Shown: positions 47,361 to 56,050, numbered from the stretch's first letter. The stretch: 64,000 bases of DNA from Alphaproteobacteria bacterium (GCA_016124635.1 WGNJ01000009.1:1-64000), one strand, 5' to 3'. Numbers and translations: made by a program. The notes: generated by a model not told the origin, from the sequence alone.

Positions 47361-47428
47361 TTTCCTCCCCTGCGCGCCGTGAGGCGTGCGGGCGGAGGTG
47401 GATCGGCCGAAGGCCGAGACGGAGGGGG
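47361..47428 (+). repeat. Family A palindromic repeat (copy 2)
   Basis: Begins TTTCCTCCCCTGCGCGCC four bases after the kinase stop and ends GACGGAGGGGG. It differs from copy 1 at only a few positions and carries the same TCGGCC-GAA-GGCCGA hairpin. It may act as a transcript end for the kinase gene. Confidence 0.75.
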
Positions 47429-47571
47429 TGCCCGTGTTCGGCTCGCTTTACCGGCGCGCAAGGCGACTCAACTCAGCCTCAAACTTGGCGAAAATTGCGC
47501 ATGAAGTTCTTGCGCTTTGTTGAGAGGCGCGGCGTCAAGCTTTACGCGCAATCGAGAAAAGGAGCCCGCCC

Positions 47572-48033
47572 ATGCGCGCCCTCATCCAACTCTCTGCACT
47601 CTGCGTCGCGCTCGCTTTCGTCGCGGCGCCGGCAGCCGACGCCAAGCCGCCGTTCACGCCGCCCGGTCACGCCAAAGGCGCGTTCATGCAGCCGCACGGC
47701 CACAGCTATGACGACGGTTACGGCTACGGCTACAGCTACGGCGGCAAGAAGGCCAAGCCCCGCGGCTTCACCGCGCAAGACGATGAGATCGTGCGCGCCT
47801 ATTTCTCCGGCCGTCGCCGCGGCTGGTCGTCGTTGCCGCCGGGCATCGCCAAGAACTATGCGCGCGGCAAGCCGCTGCCGCCGGGCATCACCAAGCGCTA
47901 TCTGCCCGACGGGCTCGAGGCGCAGCTGCCCTACTTTCCGGGCTCGCGCTATTACCTCGTCGGCCATGACGTCGTGCTCGTCGATACGACGTCGCGCATC
48001 GTCGTCGACATCCTGAAGAACGTCTTCAGCTGA
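47572..48033 (+). CDS. CigR/RcnB-like exported protein
   Basis: A 153-residue exported protein with a signal peptide (residues 1-24, cleavage after ADA) and a Gly/Tyr-rich segment (YDDGYGYGYSYGG). The C-terminal half has the tandem LPPGIAKNYARGKPLPPGITKR and ends VLVDTTSRIVVDILKNVF. That half is the hallmark of the anti-virulence regulator CigR family and of RcnB-like periplasmic proteins. In Salmonella CigR restrains MgtC; here the role is open. An AAAAGGAG site precedes the ATG. Confidence 0.82.
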   Translation: MRALIQLSALCVALAFVAAPAADAKPPFTPPGHAKGAFMQPHGHSYDDGYGYGYSYGGKKAKPRGFTAQDDEIVRAYFSGRRRGWSSLPPGIAKNYARGKPLPPGITKRYLPDGLEAQLPYFPGSRYYLVGHDVVLVDTTSRIVVDILKNVFS

Positions 48034-48035
48034 CC

Positions 48036-48677
48036 TTAAGGCTGCGCGCGTTTCGGCCGCCGGATCGCGCGCACCTTCCCTTCCTTGCTGCCGCCGCAGA
48101 AGAAGCGGTCGCGTCCGTCGGACTCGAGACCTGAGACGGGGACGCCTTTGGGCATCTCGAGCCGCTCGAGCACTTCGCCGCTCTCAGGGTCGATGCGCCG
48201 CACCTGGCTGTCGTCGCCTTCCCAGGTGCCGTGCCACAGCTCGCCGTCGACCCAGCTCACGCCGGTGACGAAGCGGTTGGATTCGATCGTGCGCAGGATC
48301 TTGCCGGTCTCGGGATCGACCTGATGGATCTTGCGCTCGCGATATTGCCCGACCCAGAGCGAGCCCTCGGCCCACGCCATACCGCTGTCGCCGCCGTTGC
48401 CGGGCGCCGGGATCGTCTTGATCACGCGTCCGGTCTTCGGATCGATCTTGTCGATGCGGCTTTCGGCGATCTGATAGAGATAGGTGCCGTCGAACGCGGT
48501 GCCGGCGTCGCTCGGCACGTCGAGCGAGCTCACGATGGCGCCGCGCTCCGGATCGAACGCCTTCAGCGCCGGGCCGACGGCGATCCAAACGTTCTTCCCG
48601 TCGAACGACACGCCGCCGACGCGCTCGACGCCTTCGAATTCGTATTCGCGGATGATCTCGGCAGCGGCGGTTTTCAT
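48036..48677 (-). CDS. Beta-propeller (Vgb/SMP-30/glutaminyl cyclotransferase-like) protein
   Basis: A 213-residue protein built of repeated four-stranded blades, each with a pattern such as GVSFDGKNVWIAVGP, GMAWAEGSLWVGQY and GVSWVDGELWHGTW, and DP.TG turns between them. No signal peptide. It resembles streptogramin-lyase-like (Vgb) and glutaminyl-peptide cyclotransferase-like propellers, which bind small ligands; no catalytic residues can be assigned. It lies 31 bp downstream of the HTH/TPR regulator gene on the same strand. Confidence 0.75.
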   Translation of the reverse strand: MKTAAAEIIREYEFEGVERVGGVSFDGKNVWIAVGPALKAFDPERGAIVSSLDVPSDAGTAFDGTYLYQIAESRIDKIDPKTGRVIKTIPAPGNGGDSGMAWAEGSLWVGQYRERKIHQVDPETGKILRTIESNRFVTGVSWVDGELWHGTWEGDDSQVRRIDPESGEVLERLEMPKGVPVSGLESDGRDRFFCGGSKEGKVRAIRRPKRAQP

Positions 48678-48708
48678 GTGCGTTCTCCATTCTCCATGGA
48701 GAGCGAAG

Positions 48709-49926
48709 CTAATCGCTCGGCAGCGGGCCGGGGAGTAACAAGCTTGTCGGGAAACCGACCGCCGGCGGCGTCATCCAGCGCCGCGCGCGGCCCTGGCCCA
48801 GCGGTTGCACTTTGCCCTGCGCGGCCAGCGCATCGAGCGAGCGTTGCACCGTGCGTGCGCTCGCACCGAGCGCGATCGCGAGGCCCGAGCTCGACCAGGA
48901 TTCGCCGTCGGCGAGCAGCGCCAGCACGTCAGCGTTTTCTTCGTCGACCGGCGGCGCCAGCACCACGACCTCGCGCGCACGCGGCACGAGCGCGAAGCCG
49001 CGCGCCGTCGCGCCGATATCGCCGAGCGGCCCGAGCGCCTTGCGCAGCCGCGCGATCTCGACCCTGAGCCGCGCGCGATGCGACTCGTCGGCGTGCTTGG
49101 CGCGAAACGCCCGCGCGAGCAGTGCGGCGCGCTCGACATCGGCGGGCCACGCTTCGCCGAGCGCCCGCGCCAGCGCAAACAACACCGGCCGCGTCGCCAG
49201 CGAGACGATCGTGCCGCCCGCGCGCACGACGTTGCGGCAGGCGTCGACGACGAGCGCCTCGCTTGCGAACAGCGCCTCGACCTCGTCGAGCTTGATGACG
49301 TGCGTTTGGCCGCGCGCGATCAAACGCGCCGCCGGCGCCGTCAGCGCAGCGCCCGCCGCATCGACTTCGGCGATCAGCGCCGGGATCGCGGCAGCGCGCG
49401 CGGCAACCTGTGCCCGCGCCAGCGCCGCGCGCGCCTGTCCCGTTCTCAGCCGCCGGATCGCAATGCCGGCCGTCACCATCTCGTAGGCCGCGCGCGATGC
49501 CGCCGGCAGCGGCGCAGGGTCGAGCATCGCGATCTCGCGCTCGGCCTCGTCCAGATGCCCGATCAGCACCAGCCGCCTCACGCTCAAGTTCCGCGCGTGC
49601 GCCGCGTTCATCGGATCGCCGTGCGCTTCGAGCACCGCGCGCGCCGCGTCGAGCGACTTCGCGGGCCACGTCAGATCGCGCGAGACGAGCGCGATCTCGG
49701 CCTCGGCGACCACGCAGCGCGCCCGTGCCACCGCCTCGCGCGCGCCGAACGCACGGCCGGCGCGCTTGAGCAGATCTTTCGCCTTCGCCAGATCGCCGAG
49801 CTGCGCCATCGCGATACCGCGCAGCGCCAGCGCCGGCGGATCGTCGCGCAGCGCCACGCGCTTCAACGCGCCGACCGGATCGCCGGCCGCGAGCGCGCGC
49901 CCCGCCGCGTTGATCAGACTATCCAT
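48709..49926 (-). CDS. TPR-like/winged-helix transcriptional regulator
   Basis: A 405-residue protein. Residues 1-200 are Ala-rich tandem helices reminiscent of TPR repeats (GALKRVALRDDPPALALRGIA and following). The middle carries a BTAD/OmpR-like segment (RARLRVEIARLRKALGP), and residues about 340-390 form a winged helix (SSSGLAIALGASARTVQRSL, ALAAQGKVQPLGQGRARRW). The layout suits a transcription regulator that senses through its helical part. It is divergent from the DUF899 gene across 89 bp and precedes the beta-propeller gene, which suggests a local regulon. Confidence 0.78.
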   Translation of the reverse strand: MDSLINAAGRALAAGDPVGALKRVALRDDPPALALRGIAMAQLGDLAKAKDLLKRAGRAFGAREAVARARCVVAEAEIALVSRDLTWPAKSLDAARAVLEAHGDPMNAAHARNLSVRRLVLIGHLDEAEREIAMLDPAPLPAASRAAYEMVTAGIAIRRLRTGQARAALARAQVAARAAAIPALIAEVDAAGAALTAPAARLIARGQTHVIKLDEVEALFASEALVVDACRNVVRAGGTIVSLATRPVLFALARALGEAWPADVERAALLARAFRAKHADESHRARLRVEIARLRKALGPLGDIGATARGFALVPRAREVVVLAPPVDEENADVLALLADGESWSSSGLAIALGASARTVQRSLDALAAQGKVQPLGQGRARRWMTPPAVGFPTSLLLPGPLPSD

Positions 49927-50015
49927 CTAGAATCCCGACACACTTGTCACTCTCGCCCCGCGTCCCCGGTGTCTAATTTCTCGGTCGACCGCTTGGAACC
50001 CGAAGGAGAAAGCAC

Positions 50016-50783
50016 ATGGCCGACATCATGCACAAAACAGCGTCCCGCGATGAGTGGCTGAAGCAGCGCCTCGATCTGCTCGCCGCCGAGAAGGCGTACA
50101 CGAGGGCCGGCGACGAGCTCGCCAAGCGCCGCCAGTCGCTGCCGTGGGTGCGCCTCGACAAGACCTATCGCTTCGACACGGACCAAGGCATCGCCACGCT
50201 CGGCGATCTCTTCCGCGGCCGCTCGCAGATGATCGTCTATCATCTGATGTTCGGCCCGGAATATACGGCGGCCTGCCCGAGCTGCTCGGCGATCGCCGAC
50301 GGCTTCAACGGCATCTTCGTCCATCTGGAGAACCACGACGTCGCGTTCAACGCCGTCTCGCGTGCGCCGCTCGCCAAGCTTCAGGCCTTCAAGACGCGCA
50401 TGGGCTGGTCGTTTCCGTGGGCCTCCGCGCGCGACACCGACTTCAACTTCGACTTCGAGGTGACGATCACCGAGGAGCAGCAGCGCACCGGCTCATACGA
50501 ATACAACTACCGTCCCGGCGCGCCATTACCGCCGAACGCCGACAAAGGGCCTGTTGCTCAATACGCGACGGCCGCGGGCACCGACGCCGCGACCTTCACG
50601 CGCCAGCGCCCGGGCATGAGCGCTTTCGTGCGCGAAGGCGATGCCGTCTATCACACCTACTCGGCCTATGCCCGCGGCCTCGACGGTCTCTGGGGCATGT
50701 ATCAGTGGCTCGATCGCGCACCCTTGGGCCGCAACGAAAACGGCATGTGGTGGCGTCATCACGACATGTACGCCAAGGCGTGA
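50016..50783 (+). CDS. DUF899 thioredoxin-like protein
   Basis: A 255-residue protein of the DUF899 family, related to AhpC/thioredoxin folds. The redox candidate is CPSCSAIADGFNG near residue 88. Other family blocks are YHLMFGPEY, DFNFDFEV, VYHTYSAYARGLD and the C-terminal RHHDMYA. The function is unknown. A strong AAGGAGAA site precedes the ATG. A 69-residue membrane protein gene follows 20 bp later. Confidence 0.87.
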   Translation: MADIMHKTASRDEWLKQRLDLLAAEKAYTRAGDELAKRRQSLPWVRLDKTYRFDTDQGIATLGDLFRGRSQMIVYHLMFGPEYTAACPSCSAIADGFNGIFVHLENHDVAFNAVSRAPLAKLQAFKTRMGWSFPWASARDTDFNFDFEVTITEEQQRTGSYEYNYRPGAPLPPNADKGPVAQYATAAGTDAATFTRQRPGMSAFVREGDAVYHTYSAYARGLDGLWGMYQWLDRAPLGRNENGMWWRHHDMYAKA

Positions 50784-50803
50784 GCGGGCGAGAGGAGGCG
50801 GAC

Positions 50804-51013
50804 ATGCAGCGCATGATCTCGAACGCGCCCGGACTGTTGTCGCTCGCCGCGGCGCCGACCTTTGCGCTGATGGCGCTCGCCACGATCGTCTTCGGCGACG
50901 GCGATGCGATGTGCGCGGCGGGGCATCAAGCCTCGCCGCTCGGCGCCATGGCGCAGATGTATCTGCTCATGACCGCCTTCCACGCCGCGCCGTGGCTCAA
51001 GCTGCTCCGCTGA
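50804..51013 (+). CDS. Small membrane protein downstream of DUF899
   Basis: A 69-residue protein with two hydrophobic segments (about 10-28 and 46-62) and an intervening loop with one Cys (DGDAMCAAGHQ). The ATG is preceded by a near-perfect AGAGGAGG site seven bases upstream, which separates it from longer open frames in the same register. It is probably cotranscribed with the DUF899 gene (20-bp gap). Unrecognised family. Its stop directly abuts the stop of the convergent nuclease gene. Confidence 0.65.
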   Translation: MQRMISNAPGLLSLAAAPTFALMALATIVFGDGDAMCAAGHQASPLGAMAQMYLLMTAFHAAPWLKLLR

Positions 51014-51484
51014 TCACCTTATGTGCCCCGACCCCGGCACGCGGCTGCCGGCCCTCGGCGGCAAATGGTTCGGCGACGACGGGCTGGATTGCAGAATACG
51101 AGCCCTATTGGGGGGCGGGACGCAAAGCGGCTTTGCCTGGCCGTGACGCTGCGCTAGCCGCGCGGCGATCATCTTCTCGCCGACATCTTCGCCGTTGACA
51201 CTGACGAAGGCCATCGGACGCGCGTCGTCGTCCCGCTCTCCGGTCGGACGGATCTCCATTTCGCCTTGGCTGACGAACTCGGCGAGCTTGGCGCGCGCCA
51301 GCTCTGCCACGCGCCGCACGGCAGGGCACGGGCTGTCCAGCGGCGGCGCATCGATATTGGCGATGTGAACGATGGTCTTCTCGATCTGGATGACGTCGCC
51401 AGACAGAACATCGACGATCGCCGCGTGCGCGATGCCAAGACCGGCGAGCACCGCCGCCGTCGCGGCAGCAACGAGAATCCTCAT
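51014..51484 (-). CDS. Exported thermonuclease (SNase)-like protein
   Basis: A 156-residue exported protein with a signal peptide (residues 1-20, AHA cleavage). An SNase-like barrel follows: VDVLSGDVIQIEKTIVHIANIDAPPLDSPCP, then ARAKLAEFV and GEDVGEKMIAARLAQ. The Arg residues essential for catalysis in staphylococcal nuclease are not all in their usual places, so activity is doubtful. The last 30 residues are Pro/Ser-rich and may be read-through of a degraded 3' end. The ATG at 51484 was chosen because it begins the signal peptide. Confidence 0.68.
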   Translation of the reverse strand: MRILVAAATAAVLAGLGIAHAAIVDVLSGDVIQIEKTIVHIANIDAPPLDSPCPAVRRVAELARAKLAEFVSQGEMEIRPTGERDDDARPMAFVSVNGEDVGEKMIAARLAQRHGQAKPLCVPPPNRARILQSSPSSPNHLPPRAGSRVPGSGHIR

Positions 51485-51609
51485 CTGAAATTCCCCGAGC
51501 GCTGCAAGTTCGCCGCGCAATCTAGACGAAGACTAGGCGGCGTGGAAGCGAACAGAGCGGCTGCAGTCGGAAATGCACACTGAGTCCGCCGCCGGGGAGG
51601 TTGCGATCT

Positions 51610-52518
51610 TCAGTGTCCGGGCGGCTTCTTCTCGCCGGCGCGGATCGCGACTGGGATCGTGTCGGTCGCGACCGGGCAATTGTAGTGCGGCGAGCGCGCG
51701 CAATTTGGGTTGTAGGCGCGGTTGAAGTCGATCGTCACGCGCGCCGGCGGAAAGCGCTTCAATTCGACGTTGACGTAGCGCCCGACGCCGTAAGTCTCCT
51801 TGCCCGACAGATCGTCGAGGAAGAAGCTCGACAGATCCTTGATCTTCTTCGGATCGTCGCTGTCGCCGTAGAGCGGCAGCCGCACGTCCTTGCCGTCGAG
51901 CTGAAACACGGCGTAGCCCGCGCGGTAGAAGCTCTTGTACCAGCCGCGCGACGTTTGAAAGGTCACGCTCTCGATCTTCTCCGCCGGTTCGAACTTGGCG
52001 TCGATCACGAACTTCGGATCGAACGGGAAGTGATCGAGGCCGGCGAAATTCTTCGCCAGCGGATTGTTCTGATTGTAAACGAAGGCGCGCAAGCCGAACT
52101 TGCCGGGCGTCACCTGCGCAAGCTGCATCCCGAACTCGATGCCGCGCCCCATCGGGATATGCGTCGTCTTCTCGCTGAGCTTGTAGGTCTTGGACTTGCC
52201 GTGCCGCGTCACGATCGCGTTCGGCTCGCGATATTCGACGCTGAAACTTGCGCCGCCGGCCGGCGCTTGCTCCAGCGTGAATTTGTAGTGCGCGGGCTTG
52301 GCGTCCGCCTCGGGCGCCAGCACTGCGGTTTCGCCTGGTTTCAGATAGACCGCGTCGTCGATCTTCAGGAGCGCGTATTTCTCGCTCGACCAAGCGGCGT
52401 TTTCTTCCTTGCGCCACTTCTCCCACTCTTGCGCCGCCGAGAGATGCGGCTTCGCCATCACCGGCGCCGCAATCGCCAATGCAACCGCCGCCGCGAACCC
52501 GAGCATCACATTCCGCAT
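51610..52518 (-). CDS. DUF1684 exported protein
   Basis: A 302-residue protein with a signal peptide (residues 1-22, APVMA). The DUF1684 domain has the diagnostic stretch DLSGKETYGVGRYVNVEL and the ending DFNRAYNPNCARSPHYNCPVA, with two conserved Cys residues that could bind metal or form a disulfide. Function unknown. The ATG at 52518 has an AGAGGG site upstream and is preferred over an earlier in-frame codon. It is separated by 52 bp from the LysR gene on the same strand. Confidence 0.85.
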   Translation of the reverse strand: MRNVMLGFAAAVALAIAAPVMAKPHLSAAQEWEKWRKEENAAWSSEKYALLKIDDAVYLKPGETAVLAPEADAKPAHYKFTLEQAPAGGASFSVEYREPNAIVTRHGKSKTYKLSEKTTHIPMGRGIEFGMQLAQVTPGKFGLRAFVYNQNNPLAKNFAGLDHFPFDPKFVIDAKFEPAEKIESVTFQTSRGWYKSFYRAGYAVFQLDGKDVRLPLYGDSDDPKKIKDLSSFFLDDLSGKETYGVGRYVNVELKRFPPARVTIDFNRAYNPNCARSPHYNCPVATDTIPVAIRAGEKKPPGH

Positions 52519-52570
52519 GAGAGCACCCTCTTGTTGAGCGGATACGACCCGAGCCAAGCCTGCGCGTCAA

Positions 52571-53506
52571 TCAGTTTGCGCGGGCGCGCGCCGATACCGG
52601 CACTTGCGGCCGCGTGCGAACGAAGCGCGCCATTTCGCCCGTCAGCCAGTCGACGAACGCGCGCACCTCGGCACGGCTCCCGTCATGCTTGCGGTGCACC
52701 AGATAATAGGACGACGACACGCTCGCCTTCGCTGCAAACGGCACGACCAACGAAGCCGCCGCTTGGCTCTCCCAAACGAGCGGATGCATGCCGAGCGTAA
52801 CGCCGTATCCGCGCGCCGCCGCTTCGAGTGCCGCGGGCACCGTGTCGAACGTCAGCTCCTTCTTGGGCTTCAGATCGCCGAGGCCTGCCGCCTTGAGCCA
52901 CTCGCGCCACGACTCCGGACGCGCCGAGATGTGGATGAGCGTCTGCTGCGCGAGATCCTGCGGTCGCCTAAGCTGCGGCGCCAGCTTGCGCGCGACTAGT
53001 GGAACCGCGCGCACGTCGAGCAGCTTCTTGACGACGAGGCCCGGCGTCGGCGCGCGCAAGTTTCGGATGCCGACATCGACGCCGTCACGTTCGAGATCGA
53101 CGATCCGGTTGGTCGTTTCGATCGCAAGCGTGATGTCCGGGTGCCGCGCTTCGAAATCCGCGAGCCGCGGGATCAGCCAAGCGCTGGTGAAGAGCGGCAG
53201 CGCGCTGACGCGCAGCGTGGTCTTCGTCCCGCGCCCGCGCATGCGCTCGGCACTGAGGCGGATCTTGCCGAACGCGCCTTCGATGTCGCGCAAAAACCGC
53301 CGTCCCTTCGCCGTCAGCGTGACTTGCCGCGCCGTGCGCACGAACAGCGGCACGCCAAGCCACGCCTCGAGCGTGCGCACTTGATGCGAGATCGCGGACG
53401 GCGTGACGCCGAGCTCTTGCGCCGCGCTTTGAAAGCTTCCCTGTTGGCCCGCCGCCAGAAACGCCCTCAGCGCCGTCAGCGGCGGCATCGCTTCACCGTT
53501 GGTCAT
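52571..53506 (-). CDS. LysR-family regulator (GcvA-like)
   Basis: A 311-residue LysR-type regulator. The N-terminal HTH lies at residues 8-65 (LTALRAFLAAGQQGSFQSAA, ELGVTPSAISHQVRTLE). The PPLTALRAF opening is typical of the GcvA/AmpR branch. It is divergent from a zinc-type alcohol dehydrogenase, with a perfect 19-bp palindrome between them (53512-53530). Regulation of that dehydrogenase is inferred from layout. Confidence 0.88.
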   Translation of the reverse strand: MTNGEAMPPLTALRAFLAAGQQGSFQSAAQELGVTPSAISHQVRTLEAWLGVPLFVRTARQVTLTAKGRRFLRDIEGAFGKIRLSAERMRGRGTKTTLRVSALPLFTSAWLIPRLADFEARHPDITLAIETTNRIVDLERDGVDVGIRNLRAPTPGLVVKKLLDVRAVPLVARKLAPQLRRPQDLAQQTLIHISARPESWREWLKAAGLGDLKPKKELTFDTVPAALEAAARGYGVTLGMHPLVWESQAAASLVVPFAAKASVSSSYYLVHRKHDGSRAEVRAFVDWLTGEMARFVRTRPQVPVSARARAN

Positions 53507-53511
53507 GCGAC

Positions 53512-53530
53512 AGATGAAATCATTTCATCT
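53512..53530. promoter_or_regulatory. Perfect palindrome between LysR gene and dehydrogenase
   Basis: AGATGAAAT-C-ATTTCATCT is a perfect 19-base palindrome, five bases upstream of the LysR start, that satisfies T-N11-A. It lies 55 bp before the dehydrogenase ATG. It is the most likely binding site of the LysR protein, with negative autoregulation expected from its closeness to the LysR start. Confidence 0.6.
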
Positions 53531-53585
53531 ATCCGCTGAAAAGCGCGTTTGTCGCCGCGGTGCCGCGCCGCTTAAGCCTTGTCCC

Positions 53586-54659
53586 ATGCGACAACTCACT
53601 TTCGTCAAGCCCGGCACCTTCGAATTGCGCGACGTGCCCGCGCCGCAGATCAAGTCGGCGACCGACGCGATCGTGAAGCCGATCGCGGTCGCCAGGTGCG
53701 ATCTCGACCTCTACATCGCGACCGGCTTCGTCACCTATCCGGGCGGCGCGTTCGCTTTCGGCCATGAGTGCGTCGGCGAAGTCGTGGACGCCGGCGACAA
53801 GTCGGGCGTCAGACCGGGCGAACGTGTCGTGGTGCCGTTTCAGCTTTCGTGCGGACGTTGCGCGACGTGCAAGCGCGGCCACATGAATACCTGTGAGGCC
53901 TATCCCTTCCGCGCCGCGTACGGCTTGAAGCCGATGTCGGGTACGGAGTTCGGTGGCGCACTGTCGGATTTGATGTACGTGCCGTTCGCCGACCACATGC
54001 TCGTCCGCGTGCCGCAAGGTCTCGATCCCGTGTCGATCGCATCGACTGCCGACAACGCGCCTGATGGCTGGCGCGCCGTCGCCGATCATTTGAAAGCGCG
54101 TCCGGGCGCAAGTGTGCTCGTCGTTGGCGGCGCGGCGCAGAGCGTGTCGCTCTATGCCGCCGCCGCTGCAAAGGCGCTTGGCGCCGGCCGCGTCGTCTAT
54201 CTCGACGACGACGCCGTTCGCCGCGCGACCGCCCAGCGCTTCGGCATCACGGTGGAGGCGCTGCAGCTCAAGGACCGCCGCGAAACGGCGAAGGCAAAGC
54301 GCGGTCTTGGGCGAGGCGCCAGCACCGAACAGTTCGACATCACCGTCGACGGTTCCGGCGATCCAGATGCGCTCGACTTCGTCATCGCATCGACCGCGCC
54401 GAACGGCGTCTGCACGATCATCGCGATCTACTTCACACCGACGACACCGATACCGCTCTCGAAGCTTTATTCGAAAGGCATCACCATCATAACGGGTCGC
54501 GTCGAAGCTCGCGGCCACTTGCCTGATGTGCTCGAGTCCTGTGCCCACGGCCATTTCCACCCTGAGCACGTGACCTCGCGCGTCGTTCCGTTCTCCGAGG
54601 CCGCCGAAGCTATGACGGATCCCTCACCGAAACTGATCTTCACAAACGACTGGACGTGA
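53586..54659 (+). CDS. Zinc-dependent alcohol dehydrogenase family protein
   Basis: A 357-residue medium-chain dehydrogenase. The N-terminal domain has the catalytic zinc ligands (Cys in VARCDLDLY, GHECVG) and a structural zinc lobe CGRCATCKRGHMNTC. The Rossmann domain begins SVLVVGGAAQSVSLYAAAAAKALGA, where the usual GxGxxG reads GGAAQS, an atypical loop. The substrate is unknown. The ATG at 53586 gives the normal N-terminus; the longer frame upstream would run through the operator. It is controlled presumably by the divergent LysR gene. Confidence 0.87.
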   Translation: MRQLTFVKPGTFELRDVPAPQIKSATDAIVKPIAVARCDLDLYIATGFVTYPGGAFAFGHECVGEVVDAGDKSGVRPGERVVVPFQLSCGRCATCKRGHMNTCEAYPFRAAYGLKPMSGTEFGGALSDLMYVPFADHMLVRVPQGLDPVSIASTADNAPDGWRAVADHLKARPGASVLVVGGAAQSVSLYAAAAAKALGAGRVVYLDDDAVRRATAQRFGITVEALQLKDRRETAKAKRGLGRGASTEQFDITVDGSGDPDALDFVIASTAPNGVCTIIAIYFTPTTPIPLSKLYSKGITIITGRVEARGHLPDVLESCAHGHFHPEHVTSRVVPFSEAAEAMTDPSPKLIFTNDWT

Positions 54660-54726
54660 ACCTTTCTCTCCTCACAACGGGAAAGGAGTGCTACGACGCG
54701 CTCGTCAGGCAAATTGGGCCGCCGTC

Positions 54727-55017
54727 ATGACCGTCTATCTCGTCGCCGAGCTGAAATTCACCGACCGCGCCGCCTATGATCGCTATCAGGCGCGCTTCTT
54801 CTCCGTCTTTAAGCGGTTCAATGGTCGTCTCCTTGTAGCGGATGAGAACCCCCGTGTGCTCGAAGGTTCGAGCCCTTGCGAGAAGTTCGTCATGATGTCG
54901 TTTCCGGACGAGGCCGAAGCACGACGTTTCGCGGAAGATCCCGAATACGTTGAGATCTCGAAGGACCGCAAAGCCGGCGCCGAAGCGGTCGTCCTTTTGG
55001 TGCAAGGCTTCGGCTAG
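54727..55017 (+). CDS. DUF1330 domain-containing protein
   Basis: A 96-residue small ferredoxin-like-fold protein of the DUF1330 family. It begins MTVYLVAELKFTDRAAYDRY and contains the typical RLLVADENP and FPDEAEARRFAEDPEY segments. The function is unknown. The ATG at 54727 matches family length; an upstream ATG at 54688 would add 13 atypical residues. It follows the dehydrogenase gene by 67 bp. Confidence 0.85.
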   Translation: MTVYLVAELKFTDRAAYDRYQARFFSVFKRFNGRLLVADENPRVLEGSSPCEKFVMMSFPDEAEARRFAEDPEYVEISKDRKAGAEAVVLLVQGFG

Positions 55018-55143
55018 CCGGTCTATTGCATTTGCGCCACACCGACCGCGGCCGGTGTTGTTGTTCGCTTAACCAATGCATGTCCAACTTGTGCGCAAGT
55101 GATTCGCGCAGTCCGCGCGCGTGCGTGTCCGTTGGAGCTCTTC

Positions 55144-56037
55144 ATGCGCCTTACTCTTCTGTCGTCGGCATCGGCCCTAACGCTTGCCGCAACGTTCGGC
55201 CAAGCATACGCGGCGCCGGATTTCACGGGCGTCCTCGAAGTTTACGGCGGGGCCGGTTGGGCCAGCGACCGCAACTTCTTCCTCGGCGCCGATGATCCGT
55301 ATTTTTACGGCGGCAAGGCAAAGGGATATTGGTCGCTGAGTCCGGATGTTCATCTGCAGATCGACCTGTTCGCTCAGCAGACCGACAACGTGATCAACAA
55401 TTGGTCGTCGAGCGACGCGACGGTCTATGGCGGGTCAATGCATCTGCTGCACCCGATCGGCGAAAGCGCGCGCGTCGGTGTTGCGGGCTCGGTTTGGAGC
55501 AATGACGTCTTCGACCTTCCGCCTCTCAGCGGCCAGTTGGAGGTGACGTATGGGCTTGTCGCACTCGAAGGCCAATACTTCACCACGAATTGGACGTTCT
55601 CCGGCCAGGTCGGCTATTTCGACGATTTTTCCTGCGGCAATTGCTTTGTTGCGTTGACCTCCGGCGAGTATGTCCGAGGCAAGGCGCGCTATTACTTTGA
55701 CGACAACACCGCGCTCACGGCCGAAGCGATGGAGATGTGGGGCAGCTACGACGACCTGATGTTCACCAACAAGTCGTTGCACTCGACGACCTTGGGCCTC
55801 GAGTTCGAACGCAAGTTCGACGCTTCGAAGTTCTCGGGCTTCCTCGGCGTGAACTATCAGCGAGACGCGATCGACAAGTATGGGTCGACTTCGTCGGTTC
55901 AAACGACGAGCGTCTCGCTCGGCTTCAAGTATTACTTCGATCAGCCAAGCGTACGATCGAACGACGAGACAGGGGCCGAGTTGGATACGCCGACCTTTGG
56001 CAATGCGCCTGCATTGAGCGGAATAATGAAATTCTAG
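55144..56037 (+). CDS. Outer-membrane beta-barrel protein
   Basis: A 297-residue exported protein with a Sec signal (residues 1-23, AYA cleavage), alternating beta strands throughout and a C-terminal Phe (SGIMKF), the BAM-recognition feature of outer-membrane barrels. Glycine/aromatic-rich strands such as GYWSLSPDVHLQIDLFAQQ and KFSGFLGVNYQ support the reading. Specific porin family not recognised. The ATG has TTGGAG upstream. The 126-bp leader contains ACTTG-TGCG-CAAGT (a short dyad). Confidence 0.75.
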   Translation: MRLTLLSSASALTLAATFGQAYAAPDFTGVLEVYGGAGWASDRNFFLGADDPYFYGGKAKGYWSLSPDVHLQIDLFAQQTDNVINNWSSSDATVYGGSMHLLHPIGESARVGVAGSVWSNDVFDLPPLSGQLEVTYGLVALEGQYFTTNWTFSGQVGYFDDFSCGNCFVALTSGEYVRGKARYYFDDNTALTAEAMEMWGSYDDLMFTNKSLHSTTLGLEFERKFDASKFSGFLGVNYQRDAIDKYGSTSSVQTTSVSLGFKYYFDQPSVRSNDETGAELDTPTFGNAPALSGIMKF

Positions 56038-56050
56038 CTTTCGCCGATCT

